From Paraburkholderia sp. Tr-20389 (GTDB lineage: Bacteria > Pseudomonadota > Gammaproteobacteria > Burkholderiales > Burkholderiaceae): 64,000 nt of DNA. The notes below the pieces were generated by a model. That model searched no databases, was not told the origin of the DNA, and saw only the letters and a program-made list of their open reading frames with translations. Of this stretch, positions 28,065 through 36,214 are shown piece by piece (position 1 is the stretch's first letter; the number at the start of each line of letters is the position of its first letter). Both the position numbers and the translations under genes were made by a program. The stretch lies in the NCBI RefSeq assembly GCF_017104565.1, contig NZ_JAAGPD010000001.1, positions 927,316 to 991,315 of the forward strand. Reading direction: 5' to 3'.

Positions 28065-28712
28065 ATGGTCCCTCACACAGTACTTCTGATCGACGATCAC
28101 GCGTTGTTTCGCAAGGGCGTCGCACAACTGATCCAGATGAACCCGGCGTTCGAGGTCACGGGCGAAGCGACCTCGGGTCAGGATGGCATCGAAATGGCCG
28201 TGCGGCTCAAGCCGGATGTCGTTTTGATCGACCTGAACATGCCGCGCATGAACGGCATCGAAACGCTCGAAGGCATGCGCCAGGCCGGTGTCGACGCGCG
28301 CTTCATCATGCTGACGGTGTCGGACAACGAGCGCGACGTGGTCGCCGCGTTGCGCGCGGGCGCACACGGGTATCTGCTGAAGGACATGGACCCCGAGGAC
28401 TTGTGCGTGTCGCTGCAGAAAGCGCTGAAAGGCACGGCCGTGCTGAGCGAATCCGTCACGGGCAGTCTCGTTCATGCGCTCTCGGGCGGCCAGCGCATTC
28501 CCGCTGCGCAGAACGATCTGACGGCCCGCGAAGTCGAGGTGTTCGATTACCTCGTGGCGGGCCTGTGCAACAAGGCGATCGCACGCAAGCTCGACATCAG
28601 CGTGGGCACGGTCAAGGTGCACGTCAAGCACGTGCTGCGCAAGCTCGATCTGCACTCGCGTCTCGAAGCCGTGCTGTGGCAGCAGGAACACGGCTCGCGC
28701 TCGCATCACTGA
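28065..28712 (+). CDS. NarL/FixJ-family response regulator
   Basis: This 215-aa regulator has a receiver domain (residues 4-120) with phospho-acceptor Asp56 in VVLIDLNMP, acidic pair DD at 10-11, switch Thr in MLTVSDNE and Lys in YLLKDMD. A LuxR-type helix-turn-helix follows (LTAREVEVFDYLVAGLCNKA, ISVGTVKVHVKHVLRKL). ATG 28065 follows AGGAAGA. No kinase gene adjoins it. The HisKA_3 kinase at 10603 has the right class and sits at the other end of the methylated-amine block. NarL-family dimers bind 7-2-7 inverted heptamers, the same geometry as the TAC-N10-GTA sites at 5065, 6366, 18549 and 28837, so it is the best candidate regulator of these operons. Confidence 0.88.
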   Translation: MVPHTVLLIDDHALFRKGVAQLIQMNPAFEVTGEATSGQDGIEMAVRLKPDVVLIDLNMPRMNGIETLEGMRQAGVDARFIMLTVSDNERDVVAALRAGAHGYLLKDMDPEDLCVSLQKALKGTAVLSESVTGSLVHALSGGQRIPAAQNDLTAREVEVFDYLVAGLCNKAIARKLDISVGTVKVHVKHVLRKLDLHSRLEAVLWQQEHGSRSHH

Positions 28713-28836
28713 TATCGCGGCGCGTATGCGCCGCTTCCGATCCCCATCATCGACGCCGCGTCCTGCTCGCGGCGGCGTTCTGCTGTGCGTGCCTCGCGCA
28801 TCGCGTATCGCGTATCGCGCTGCTCTGGTTAACCTC

Positions 28837-28852
28837 TACTCCCCGGGAGGTA
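28837..28852. promoter_or_regulatory. NarL-type 7-2-7 operator candidate, site D
   Basis: TACTCCCCGGGAGGTA is the most symmetric of the set (TACTCCC / TACCTCC around CG). It lies 106 bp before the preferred start of the sigma54 activator at 28959, inside the 246-bp gap after the response regulator gene. It suggests that the regulator controls the activator in a cascade. Confidence 0.65.
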
Positions 28853-28958
28853 GCCCATCATGGCCGATTGTCACGTGAATTCCGATTGCCAATAATGGGC
28901 TTCAATGTGGCGCACTGTCCGCATGCAAGTGCGCAGCGAATTCTCGGAGATGTTCACC

Positions 28959-30992
28959 ATGTCGTCATGCCAGCCGCTCGCGGGACAAGCCAGCCAGGTC
29001 GAAGCCATCATGCGCACGCGCCCTGGCGGATTCGCACCGAGCGCGCCCGTGGTCCGCTCGTGGACGCGCTGCATCGAAAACTACGGACTCGATCCCGACG
29101 TGTGCCTGCCGCCGCCCGTGATGACGAGCGCCGAACTCGCGTTGCGCCGCGAACAGAATGCCAGTCTGGTCGATTGCGCGAAGCTCGAGATGGCCACGCT
29201 CTATCAGCAGCTTGGCGACTCCGAGCTTGCCGTCGTCCTCACGGATAGCGACGGCGTGATCCTGCATCTCGCGTCTTCGCCGGAGTTCGCAGGCGAGGTC
29301 GAAGACTGGGGATTGTGCGCGGGCGCCATATGGAACGAACGCGAAGCGGGCACGAACGGCATGGGCACCTGCCTCGCGGAAGGCGAAGCGATCGCCGTGC
29401 GCCAGCACGAACATTTCTACCAGCGCTATACCTCGCTCACCTGCGCGGCCGTGCCCGTATTCGACGAAGGCGGATCGATCGCGGGCGTGCTCGACGTCAC
29501 CAGCCGCTCGCCGCTGTTGCAGCAGCATTCGCTCGTGCTGGTAGGCATGTCGCGGCAGATGATCGAAAACCGTCTGCTCGATGCCCGTCATACGCACGCG
29601 TTTCGTATCCAGTTTCACAGCAGGCCCGAGTTCGTCGGCACCTTGCATGCGGGCAAGCTCACGGTCGACGATGACGGCACGATCCTCGGCGCGAACCGCA
29701 GCGCGCTCGCGCAACTGGGTTTCGTGACGCTTGACGAGATCGCCGGCAAGCCGGTCACTGAAATCTTCAATGCGTCGCTGGGCGAGATCGTCGCGCGCAG
29801 CACGCGCAGCTCGTTCTATCCCGTAGCGATCTATCGCACGCACGCATCGAGCCGCTTCTTCGTCGTCGCCCAGGAGCCGCGCGATCGTGCCGCACGCGAA
29901 ACCATCGCGCCCGCACGCGCGGAAGCATCGAACGATGACGCGTCGTCGGCGCTCGCTCGCCGTCCGGCTCGCGCAACGCGCAGCACGAGCCCATTGCGCC
30001 AGGGCACAGCGCGCGTCGAATTCGGCGATGCGCAGATCGCGAGTCAGTTCGATCTCGGCGCGCGCGTGATCGATCGCGGCATCGCCGTGCTCGTTCACGG
30101 CGAAACGGGCAGCGGCAAGGAAGTGTTCGCCAATGCACTGCATGCCGCGAGTGAACGCAGCAACGGCCCGTTCGTCGCGGTCAACTGTGCTTCGCTGCCG
30201 GAACATCTGATCGAAAGCGAACTGTTCGGCTATCGCGCCGGTGCTTTTACGGGCGCGCAGCGCGAAGGACGGCGCGGCAAGATTCTGCAGGCCGACGGCG
30301 GCACGCTGTTCCTCGATGAAATCGGCGACATGCCGCTCGCGTTGCAAGCGCGGCTGTTGCGCGTGCTGGAAGAACGCGAAGTCACGCCGCTCGGTTCGGA
30401 AGCGGTCGTCAAGGTCGACTTTCAGCTCGTGAGCGCGAGCCATCGCGACCTGAACGAACTCGTCGAAAGCGGGCAGTTCCGTGAAGATCTCTACTACCGG
30501 CTCAATGGCGTGATGCTGGAGCTTCCGCCGCTGCGCGCGCGCAAGGACAAGCTCGCGCTGATCCGCCACTTGCTGGAGAAGGAGCGCGCGCCGGCGCCAC
30601 GGCTTTCAGCGGATGTGCGGCAGATTCTGCTCGACAGCGACTGGCCGGGCAATATCCGCCAGTTGCGCAACGTGCTGCGTACGGCAACGGCGCTCTGCGA
30701 CGGCGATGAACTCACCACGGCACATCTGCCCGCGTGGCTCGTGCAGCGTGAGAAGAACCTGAATCGGCCGCAAGCCGTCAGTGCGCCCACGGCCCTCTCC
30801 GACACCGACGACTCCGCCGATACGGAAGAGGCATCGAACGCACCGCTCAATGCGATTCTGCAGGCCGAACGCGAAGCACTGCTCGCGTTGCTCGACAAGC
30901 ACCGCTGGAATGTGAGCCAGGTTGCGCTCGCGCTCGGCATCACGCGCAATACGCTCTACCGGAAGATGAGGCGCGTGCACATCAAGACGTGA
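28959..30992 (+). CDS. Sigma54-dependent transcriptional activator (AcoR-type: GAF-PAS-AAA+-Fis)
   Basis: This roughly 677-aa activator has an N-terminal GAF-like sensor (about 60-200), a PAS-like domain (about 215-290), an AAA+ domain and a C-terminal Fis-type HTH (WNVSQVALALGITRNTLYRKM). The AAA+ domain includes Walker A (VHGETGSGKE), the sigma54-contact loop GAFTGAQ, Walker B (GGTLFLDEIGDM) and the arginine-finger region. ATG 28959 with CGGAG at 28945-28949 is preferred; ATGs at 28905 and 28923 lack this. The organisation matches AcoR/acetoin-class regulators. It closes the methylated-amine block and sits behind operator site D. Its targets must have -24/-12 promoters, which I could not find convincingly in the window. 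Confidence 0.88.
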   Translation: MSSCQPLAGQASQVEAIMRTRPGGFAPSAPVVRSWTRCIENYGLDPDVCLPPPVMTSAELALRREQNASLVDCAKLEMATLYQQLGDSELAVVLTDSDGVILHLASSPEFAGEVEDWGLCAGAIWNEREAGTNGMGTCLAEGEAIAVRQHEHFYQRYTSLTCAAVPVFDEGGSIAGVLDVTSRSPLLQQHSLVLVGMSRQMIENRLLDARHTHAFRIQFHSRPEFVGTLHAGKLTVDDDGTILGANRSALAQLGFVTLDEIAGKPVTEIFNASLGEIVARSTRSSFYPVAIYRTHASSRFFVVAQEPRDRAARETIAPARAEASNDDASSALARRPARATRSTSPLRQGTARVEFGDAQIASQFDLGARVIDRGIAVLVHGETGSGKEVFANALHAASERSNGPFVAVNCASLPEHLIESELFGYRAGAFTGAQREGRRGKILQADGGTLFLDEIGDMPLALQARLLRVLEEREVTPLGSEAVVKVDFQLVSASHRDLNELVESGQFREDLYYRLNGVMLELPPLRARKDKLALIRHLLEKERAPAPRLSADVRQILLDSDWPGNIRQLRNVLRTATALCDGDELTTAHLPAWLVQREKNLNRPQAVSAPTALSDTDDSADTEEASNAPLNAILQAEREALLALLDKHRWNVSQVALALGITRNTLYRKMRRVHIKT

Positions 30993-31023
30993 AGACGTGA
31001 CGCGCCTCGCGGCGCATGCCGGT

Positions 31024-31797
31024 TCAGTTCGGCAGGTTGGAGCGCATCTGCATGTCCATCCCAGCGGCAGCATGATCGCCGCGCGCCGGACGATGCCATT
31101 TACGCGGACCGCCGATCAGTTCCGTCAATTCGCCGATGCTGTCGATCACGCGCATGCACGGCAGTTCGCTCACGGGATGATCGCTGCTGTATCCATAGCT
31201 GACGCACACCATCGGCATGCCCGCCGCCTGCGCCGCGAGCGCGTCCGTCACCGAATCGCCGACGAACAGCGTATGCGCCGGATCGACGCCGAGTGCTTCG
31301 CATGCGTGCAGCAGCGGCTCGGGGTCCGGCTTGCGCGGCAGCCGCGCGTTGCCGTCGACGACCATGTCGAACCATGCCTGCAATCCGAAGCGCCACATCA
31401 GCGGATCGACGAAACGCGTCTCCTTGTTGGTGACGAGGCCGAGCTTGAGCCCCATGCCGCGCAGGCTGTCGAGCGTCGCTTCAGCGCCGGGATAAGGCTG
31501 CGTCAACTGCTCGTCGTCGCGGCAGATCTGGTGGTAGCAGGACTCGTAACGGCGCAGCACGAGATCGAGCGTCGCGGGTCGCGACTCGACGCCCAGCAGC
31601 GTCAGCGCGCGATCGACGAGAATCTCGGACCCGCCACCGATCAACGTTTGCGCGACGCCTGGCGCGAGCAGCGGAAGGCCGTTTTCGGCCAGCGCGCGGT
31701 TGAGCGCATTGCCGATATCCGGCGACGTGTGCAACAGCGTGCCGTCGAGATCGAACAGCACGGCATCGATCGGCAGATTGCGCGGCATGACTTGCAT
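31024..31797 (-). CDS. gph: Phosphoglycolate phosphatase
   Basis: This 257-aa HAD-superfamily hydrolase has the nucleophile motif DAVLFDLDGTLLHTSPDI, the Thr motif LGLVTNK, the Lys in ARLPRKPDPEPLLHA and the acidic motif FVGDSVTDALAAQAAG. It removes phosphate from 2-phosphoglycolate, the RuBisCO oxygenation product. This fits its place in the prk/fbp cluster as a CbbZ/Gph-type gene. An unusual hydrophilic tail of about 25 residues (PRKWHRPARGDHAAAGMDMQ) extends beyond the HAD core. It is convergent with the sigma54 activator, 31 bp apart. Confidence 0.88.
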   Translation of the reverse strand: MQVMPRNLPIDAVLFDLDGTLLHTSPDIGNALNRALAENGLPLLAPGVAQTLIGGGSEILVDRALTLLGVESRPATLDLVLRRYESCYHQICRDDEQLTQPYPGAEATLDSLRGMGLKLGLVTNKETRFVDPLMWRFGLQAWFDMVVDGNARLPRKPDPEPLLHACEALGVDPAHTLFVGDSVTDALAAQAAGMPMVCVSYGYSSDHPVSELPCMRVIDSIGELTELIGGPRKWHRPARGDHAAAGMDMQMRSNLPN

Positions 31798-31844
31798 GTC
31801 TGTGTCTCCTGTTGACGGTTAGGACGTTCGTTCGTGCAGAACGA

Positions 31845-32717
31845 TCAGGCCGCGCGTCTCTGGCGGTCGATCATCTGCAGGATCATGGGTGTGAAGATCA
31901 GCTGCATCGCGAGCCCCATCTTGCCGCCCGGTACGACGATCACATTGGGCCGGCTCATGAACGAGTCGTGCAGCATCGTGAGCAGATAGGGAAAGTCGAT
32001 CCCCTTCGGGTTCGTGAAGCGGATCACGACAAAACTTTCGTCGGCGCTCGGAATGTCTCGGGCGGTGAACGGATTCGACGTGTCGACAGTCGGCACGCGC
32101 TGGAAGTTGACATGCGTGCGGCTGAATTGCGGACAGATGTGATGCGCGTAGTCCGGCATGCGGCGCAGGATCGTGTCCATCACGGCTTCCTGCGAGTAGC
32201 CGCGCAGCGTCTTGTCGCGATGCAGCTTCTGGATCCATTCGAGATTGATGATGGGCACGACGCCCACCAGCAGATCCGCGTGCTGCGCCACGTCGATCCC
32301 GCGACCGACGAACCCTCCGTGCAGCCCTTCGTAGAAGAGCAGATCGGTGGGCGGCTCCAGGTCCATCCACGGCGAGAACATGCCGGGTTCCAGACCGTAC
32401 TGCGCGGCCTCGGCTTCATCGTGCAGATACTTGCGCACACGCCCTCGCCCCGTCGCCGCATATTCGGCGAACAGCGCGGCGAGTTCTTCGAGCAGATTCG
32501 CCTCGGGTCCGAAGTGACTGAACTGACGTTGTGTTTCCTCCGCCTCTTTCATCGCGGCGCGCATCGCCAGGCGGTCGTAGCGATGAAACGCGTCGCCTTC
32601 GACGATCTGCGCATTGAGCTTTTCGCGCCGGAAGATGTGCTGAAAACTGTTCATGACGGTGGTGGTGCCGGCGCCGCTCGAGCCCGTCACCGCGACAATC
32701 GGATGTTCGATCGACAT
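31845..32717 (-). CDS. prk: Phosphoribulokinase (proteobacterial class I)
   Basis: This 290-aa kinase, the usual size of the proteobacterial enzyme, phosphorylates ribulose 5-phosphate to RuBP, the Calvin-cycle step unique to this pathway. The P-loop reads GSSGAGTTT; EGDAFHRYDR, LLFYEGLHGGF and PIINLEWIQKLHRDK are family signatures. ATG 32717 follows GGGGAGCGAG. It lies 15 nt downstream of the FBPase-like gene and 47 bp before gph, forming a cbb-type operon without RuBisCO. Likely controlled by the divergent CbbR-type gene at 34009. Confidence 0.92.
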   Translation of the reverse strand: MSIEHPIVAVTGSSGAGTTTVMNSFQHIFRREKLNAQIVEGDAFHRYDRLAMRAAMKEAEETQRQFSHFGPEANLLEELAALFAEYAATGRGRVRKYLHDEAEAAQYGLEPGMFSPWMDLEPPTDLLFYEGLHGGFVGRGIDVAQHADLLVGVVPIINLEWIQKLHRDKTLRGYSQEAVMDTILRRMPDYAHHICPQFSRTHVNFQRVPTVDTSNPFTARDIPSADESFVVIRFTNPKGIDFPYLLTMLHDSFMSRPNVIVVPGGKMGLAMQLIFTPMILQMIDRQRRAA

Positions 32718-32732
32718 GCTCTCGCTCCCCGT

Positions 32733-33875
32733 CTACACGCGTGCTTCCGGACGAAACAGCGAGCGCTCGTTGAAGAGCGGCGACGTGAACGGCGTGTCTT
32801 CGCCCCGCTCGTGTTCGCGGTGATAACGCTCGATGCGCTCCACCTCGCACCGTGTGCCGAAGAACATCGGCGTACGTGCGTGCGTATCGTTGTCGGCGGT
32901 GACATCGAGAAGCCGCGCGCGTCCCGTGCTGGCTAGGCCGCCCGCCTGCTCGACGAGCCACGCGAGCGCCTGCGCCTGATACAGCAGCGGCTGACGCGCG
33001 GCGCGCGGCGCACAGCGGCTCTCGCGCGGCAACAGACACAAGCCGCCCCGCATCAGGGTACGGTGTGTATCGGCGACCAGCGATGCAATCCAGCGCGTTT
33101 CGAAGTCGCGCTGGCGCACGCCCGCGCTGCCGTCGCGGCACTCGTTGACGTAACGCTGCACAGGCGGTTCCCAGAAGCGCTCGTTGCCGCCGTTAACGGC
33201 CAGTTCGGCGCCCTGCTCGGGAATGCGCATCTCGCGATGCGTCAGCACGAATTCACCGCGTTCGCGGCAAAGCGTGAAGCCGTGCGTGCCGCGCCCGACT
33301 GTGATCACGAGTATCGTCGCCGGACCGTAGAGCGCGTAACCGGCCGCAAGCTGTCTGGAGCCCGCGATCACGCAGCCGCCATCGGCGCTTGCCGCACCCG
33401 CGTGGCGGATCGAGAACACCGTGCCGAGCGCGACGTTCGATTCGGCATTCGCCGCGCCGTCGAGCGAGTCGGCAAACAGCACATAGCGGCCCGCCGATGT
33501 CGGGCGCGCGGACGCCATGCCGGGCAGGACCAGCCCTGCGATTCCGGCGCTGCGTTCGCACATCGCGATCAACCTATCCTGGACGGCCACGCTCAAGGCC
33601 GTATCGCCCGGCGTTGCGTGCCGCGATCCGCCAATCGCGCCTTGTGCGATGCGCGCGGCAATACGCTTCACCGTACCTGCGATTTCGTCGATCACCTCAC
33701 GGAGCCCTTCGGCGTCGGCGGCATGCACGACGCCGGGCGCCTGCGCACGGCGCGGCGCCAGATGGTCGGCGAGAAAGTCCGGCAGCGCCGGTTGAGCGCC
33801 ATCCATGTCGACGCAGCGGCCGCTCGCGATGCCGGCGGACTGCGCCTGCTCGCCTGGTTCAATTCGTGCATTCAT
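32733..33875 (-). CDS. Class I fructose-1,6-bisphosphatase-like protein with altered metal site
   Basis: This 380-aa protein belongs to the FBPase class I family, the Calvin-cycle/gluconeogenic phosphatase. It keeps the DxxDG core ([13 protein letters not shown], canonical FDPLDGSSN) and [18 protein letters not shown]. However, the acidic pair of the canonical SEE loop is replaced (GMASARPTS), and the Glu of LLYEANPMA reads Gln (LLYQAQALA). Thus two of the four usual Mg2+ ligands appear missing, so activity may be low or changed. ATG 33875 follows GAGG. It is the first gene of the operon opposite cbbR. By position it would be the operon's cbbF, but function is uncertain. Confidence 0.75.
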   Translation of the reverse strand: MNARIEPGEQAQSAGIASGRCVDMDGAQPALPDFLADHLAPRRAQAPGVVHAADAEGLREVIDEIAGTVKRIAARIAQGAIGGSRHATPGDTALSVAVQDRLIAMCERSAGIAGLVLPGMASARPTSAGRYVLFADSLDGAANAESNVALGTVFSIRHAGAASADGGCVIAGSRQLAAGYALYGPATILVITVGRGTHGFTLCRERGEFVLTHREMRIPEQGAELAVNGGNERFWEPPVQRYVNECRDGSAGVRQRDFETRWIASLVADTHRTLMRGGLCLLPRESRCAPRAARQPLLYQAQALAWLVEQAGGLASTGRARLLDVTADNDTHARTPMFFGTRCEVERIERYHREHERGEDTPFTSPLFNERSLFRPEARV

Positions 33876-33958
33876 CGTGACCTCGATCGTCCGTTGCTTG
33901 CGTTGACCGCTGGCAAACACAGTAAGCCAGCGGGCCCGAGAGAAAAATTCAGAGATTC

Positions 33959-33983
33959 TTATTTGCGCTTTAAGCGATGCTTA
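33959..33983. promoter_or_regulatory. CbbR-type LysR operator candidate
   Basis: The triplet TTA recurs at 33959, 33970 and 33981, exactly 11 bp apart, on one face of the helix. Within it TAAGC-GAT-GCTTA (33971-33983) is a perfect dyad and a T-N11-A box. It lies between the divergent fbp-like gene and cbbR, where CbbR-type proteins bind. Binding is inferred. Confidence 0.6.
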
Positions 33984-34008
33984 TCTGCCGCTGCGTGGAG
34001 TGACCATC

Positions 34009-34980
34009 ATGCTCAACCTGCTTCGCACCCTCACGCTGCGCCAGTTGCAGATCTTCGCGGCTGCCGCGCAATACGAGAGCTTCGCGCGCGCCGCGGAGGT
34101 GCTGCATCTGACGCAGCCAGCCGTATCGATGCAGATCAAGCAACTCGAAGAAGCGATCGGACTCGCGCTGTTCGAGCGCATCGGTCGTCGAATCGCGCTC
34201 ACCGAGGCAGGCACGACGCTGTCGCATCACGCGAAGCGCATTCTTGGCGACATCAAGGATGCCGACGATGCGATGCGCGCCCTCTCTTCGGCGGATGGCG
34301 GCACCGTGTCGATCGGTCTCGTCAGCACCGCCCGCTACTTCGTGCCGCGACAGATTTCGCGCTATGCGGAGCGGCATCCGAAAGTCGATATCCACTTTTC
34401 GATCGCCAAACGCGACACGTTGCTGCGCCAGTTGCAGGACAACGCGATCGACCTCGCCGTGATGGGCCGTCCTTCCGTCGAACTCGACGCGCACTGCGAA
34501 CCGCTCGCGTACAACCCGCACGTGATTGCCGCAAGTACGACGCATCCATTCGTCGATGCAGCGCGTTTCGACTTGCACGAACTGCGCCATGACACTTTTC
34601 TGATGCGCGAGCCGGGTTCCGACACGGCGGCCGTCGCGAATGAAATGTTCCAGCAGCATCTGTTCACGCCGGCCCGCACGCTCGCGCTCGACAGCCACGA
34701 GACGGTCAAGCAGGCGGTGGTGGCGGGCATGGGCGTGAGCCTGCTGCCGCTGCACACGCTGCGGCTCGAACTGCTCGCGCGCGAGATAGCGATCCTGCAC
34801 GTGAACGGCACGCCCATCGATCGCGTGTGGCACGTGGTGCATATGAACGCAAAGCAACTGTCGCCTGCCTGCGCAGCGTTCCGGCGCTTTCTGATCGAGA
34901 AGACGGGTTCGTGGCTCGAAGGCCAGTTCGCGGACCTCACGCCGCCTGCTCAGGTCGCGAGTCCGTTCGTGCAGACATGA
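34009..34980 (+). CDS. cbbR: LysR-family regulator, CbbR type
   Basis: This 323-aa LysR regulator has an N-terminal winged HTH (LTLRQLQIFAAAAQYESFARA, LTQPAVSMQIKQLEEAIGLALF) and a two-lobed effector domain (VSIGLVSTARYFVPRQI, HETVKQAVVAGMGVSLLPL). The LTLRQLQIF start and divergence from prk/fbp genes fit CbbR, which activates Calvin-cycle operons in response to metabolites. ATG 34009 with GGAG nine bases upstream is preferred over GTG 34000. A second, related LysR gene lies at 52908. Confidence 0.8.
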   Translation: MLNLLRTLTLRQLQIFAAAAQYESFARAAEVLHLTQPAVSMQIKQLEEAIGLALFERIGRRIALTEAGTTLSHHAKRILGDIKDADDAMRALSSADGGTVSIGLVSTARYFVPRQISRYAERHPKVDIHFSIAKRDTLLRQLQDNAIDLAVMGRPSVELDAHCEPLAYNPHVIAASTTHPFVDAARFDLHELRHDTFLMREPGSDTAAVANEMFQQHLFTPARTLALDSHETVKQAVVAGMGVSLLPLHTLRLELLAREIAILHVNGTPIDRVWHVVHMNAKQLSPACAAFRRFLIEKTGSWLEGQFADLTPPAQVASPFVQT

Positions 34981-35083
34981 AGCAAAATGTCACCGATTTT
35001 GCACAAGGTCCGCTTGCACACCGTTCTTCCCGACGGACGTCCCGTTGAAAACATCCGCCGCGCGCACACGCAATTTCAAAGGC

Positions 35084-35099
35084 GTTCACGCGTGTGAAC
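35084..35099. promoter_or_regulatory. Palindrome upstream of the H4MPT gene cluster
   Basis: GTTCAC and GTGAAC form a perfect 6-bp inverted repeat around GCGT, about 74 bp before the beta-RFAP synthase start and within the 192-bp gap after cbbR. It is a plausible operator for the formaldehyde-oxidation operon; the binding protein is unknown. Confidence 0.4.
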
Positions 35100-35172
35100 G
35101 GCACGCATGGCATAGCGCTTGCGTTTGATGCCCCGACAACGATCACCCGTCCAGGGATTGGGGAACGCGCCT

Positions 35173-36192
35173 ATGAGCCTGCATGGCACCGCTGAATCGA
35201 CGAAGCACACCAGCATCGTCACCGTAAACGCACCCGGACGTCTGCATCTGGGATTCCTCGATCCGGGCGCGTCGCTCGGACGACGCTTCGGCAGTCTCGG
35301 GCTCGTGATCGACGGCATCAGCACGACGCTCGACGCGCGCCTTTCGTCGGATGACGAGGACCACTACAGCGCCGTGCCGTCGGCCCAAGATGAATTGCCG
35401 CGCGTGAAGGCGCATATCGACACGCTGCGCAATCTGACGGGACACGACACGCCCGTCGATATCCGGCTGCGTCGCACATTGCCGGCCCATGCCGGGCTCG
35501 GCTCCGGCACGCAACTCGCGCTGACTGTCGGTCATGCGTTCGCGCGTCTGCACGGCCTCGATCTCAGCGCGGCTCAACTCGCTCCGGCGCTTGCGCGCGG
35601 TGCGCGTTCAGGTGTCGGCATCGCCGGGTTCGAGCGCGGCGGACTGATCGTCGATGGCGGTCCGCGCGGGCCCGGCGTGTTGCCGCCCGTGCTGTCGCGC
35701 TTTGACTTCCCGTCCACATGGCGCGTGATGCTCGTGTTCGACGATGCGCGCACAGGGCTCTCCGGTCCGGCGGAACGCCAGGCGCTCGCCGCGCTGCCGC
35801 CGTTCCCGCAGGCACTCGCCGCGCATGCGTGCCATCTGACCTTGATGCAGATACTCCCCGCCGTCGCGGAACACGAGTTCGCGCCCTTCGCGCAAGGCGT
35901 GAGCGCGCTGCAGGACGGCATCGGCCGCTACTTCGCGAAGTCGCAAGGCGGCATCTATACGAGCCCCGACGTCGGACGCGTGCTCGACTGGATCGGCGCG
36001 CGCTATTGCGCGGGCATCGGCCAGAGTTCGTGGGGGCCGACCGGGTTCGCGATCATGGAGTCGCAGGAAGAAGCGGAACACGCGCTGCGTTCGGCGCGCG
36101 ACGCGCAAGAGATCGGGCCCGGACTGCGAGTCGAGATCGTCAGAGGACTCAACGCGGGCGCTACCGTCACCTGGGCATCGGCCCAGGATTGA
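35173..36192 (+). CDS. Beta-ribofuranosylaminobenzene 5'-phosphate synthase
   Basis: This 339-aa GHMP-kinase-like enzyme catalyses the first committed step of (tetrahydro)methanopterin synthesis, condensing PRPP with 4-hydroxybenzoate or p-aminobenzoate. Diagnostic stretches are VNAPGRLHLGFLDPGASLGRRFG and the glycine-rich loop LPAHAGLGSGTQLALTVGHA. ARGARSGVGIAGFERGGLI and the C-terminal GQSSWGPTGFAIM also match. ATG 35173 is chosen by the conserved N-terminal length. It is the first gene of a plus-strand operon with mtdB, a ligase, mch and two further genes, and its presence alone implies an H4MPT pathway. Confidence 0.9.
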   Translation: MSLHGTAESTKHTSIVTVNAPGRLHLGFLDPGASLGRRFGSLGLVIDGISTTLDARLSSDDEDHYSAVPSAQDELPRVKAHIDTLRNLTGHDTPVDIRLRRTLPAHAGLGSGTQLALTVGHAFARLHGLDLSAAQLAPALARGARSGVGIAGFERGGLIVDGGPRGPGVLPPVLSRFDFPSTWRVMLVFDDARTGLSGPAERQALAALPPFPQALAAHACHLTLMQILPAVAEHEFAPFAQGVSALQDGIGRYFAKSQGGIYTSPDVGRVLDWIGARYCAGIGQSSWGPTGFAIMESQEEAEHALRSARDAQEIGPGLRVEIVRGLNAGATVTWASAQD

Positions 36193-36214
36193 TCACCCTG
36201 TTTACCGAGGAAAC

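Noticed and set aside
31024-34980. RuBisCO or other Calvin-cycle genes hidden in this cluster
   Set aside because: All frames between 31024 and 34980 are explained by gph, prk, the FBPase-like gene and cbbR; no RuBisCO motif is present.
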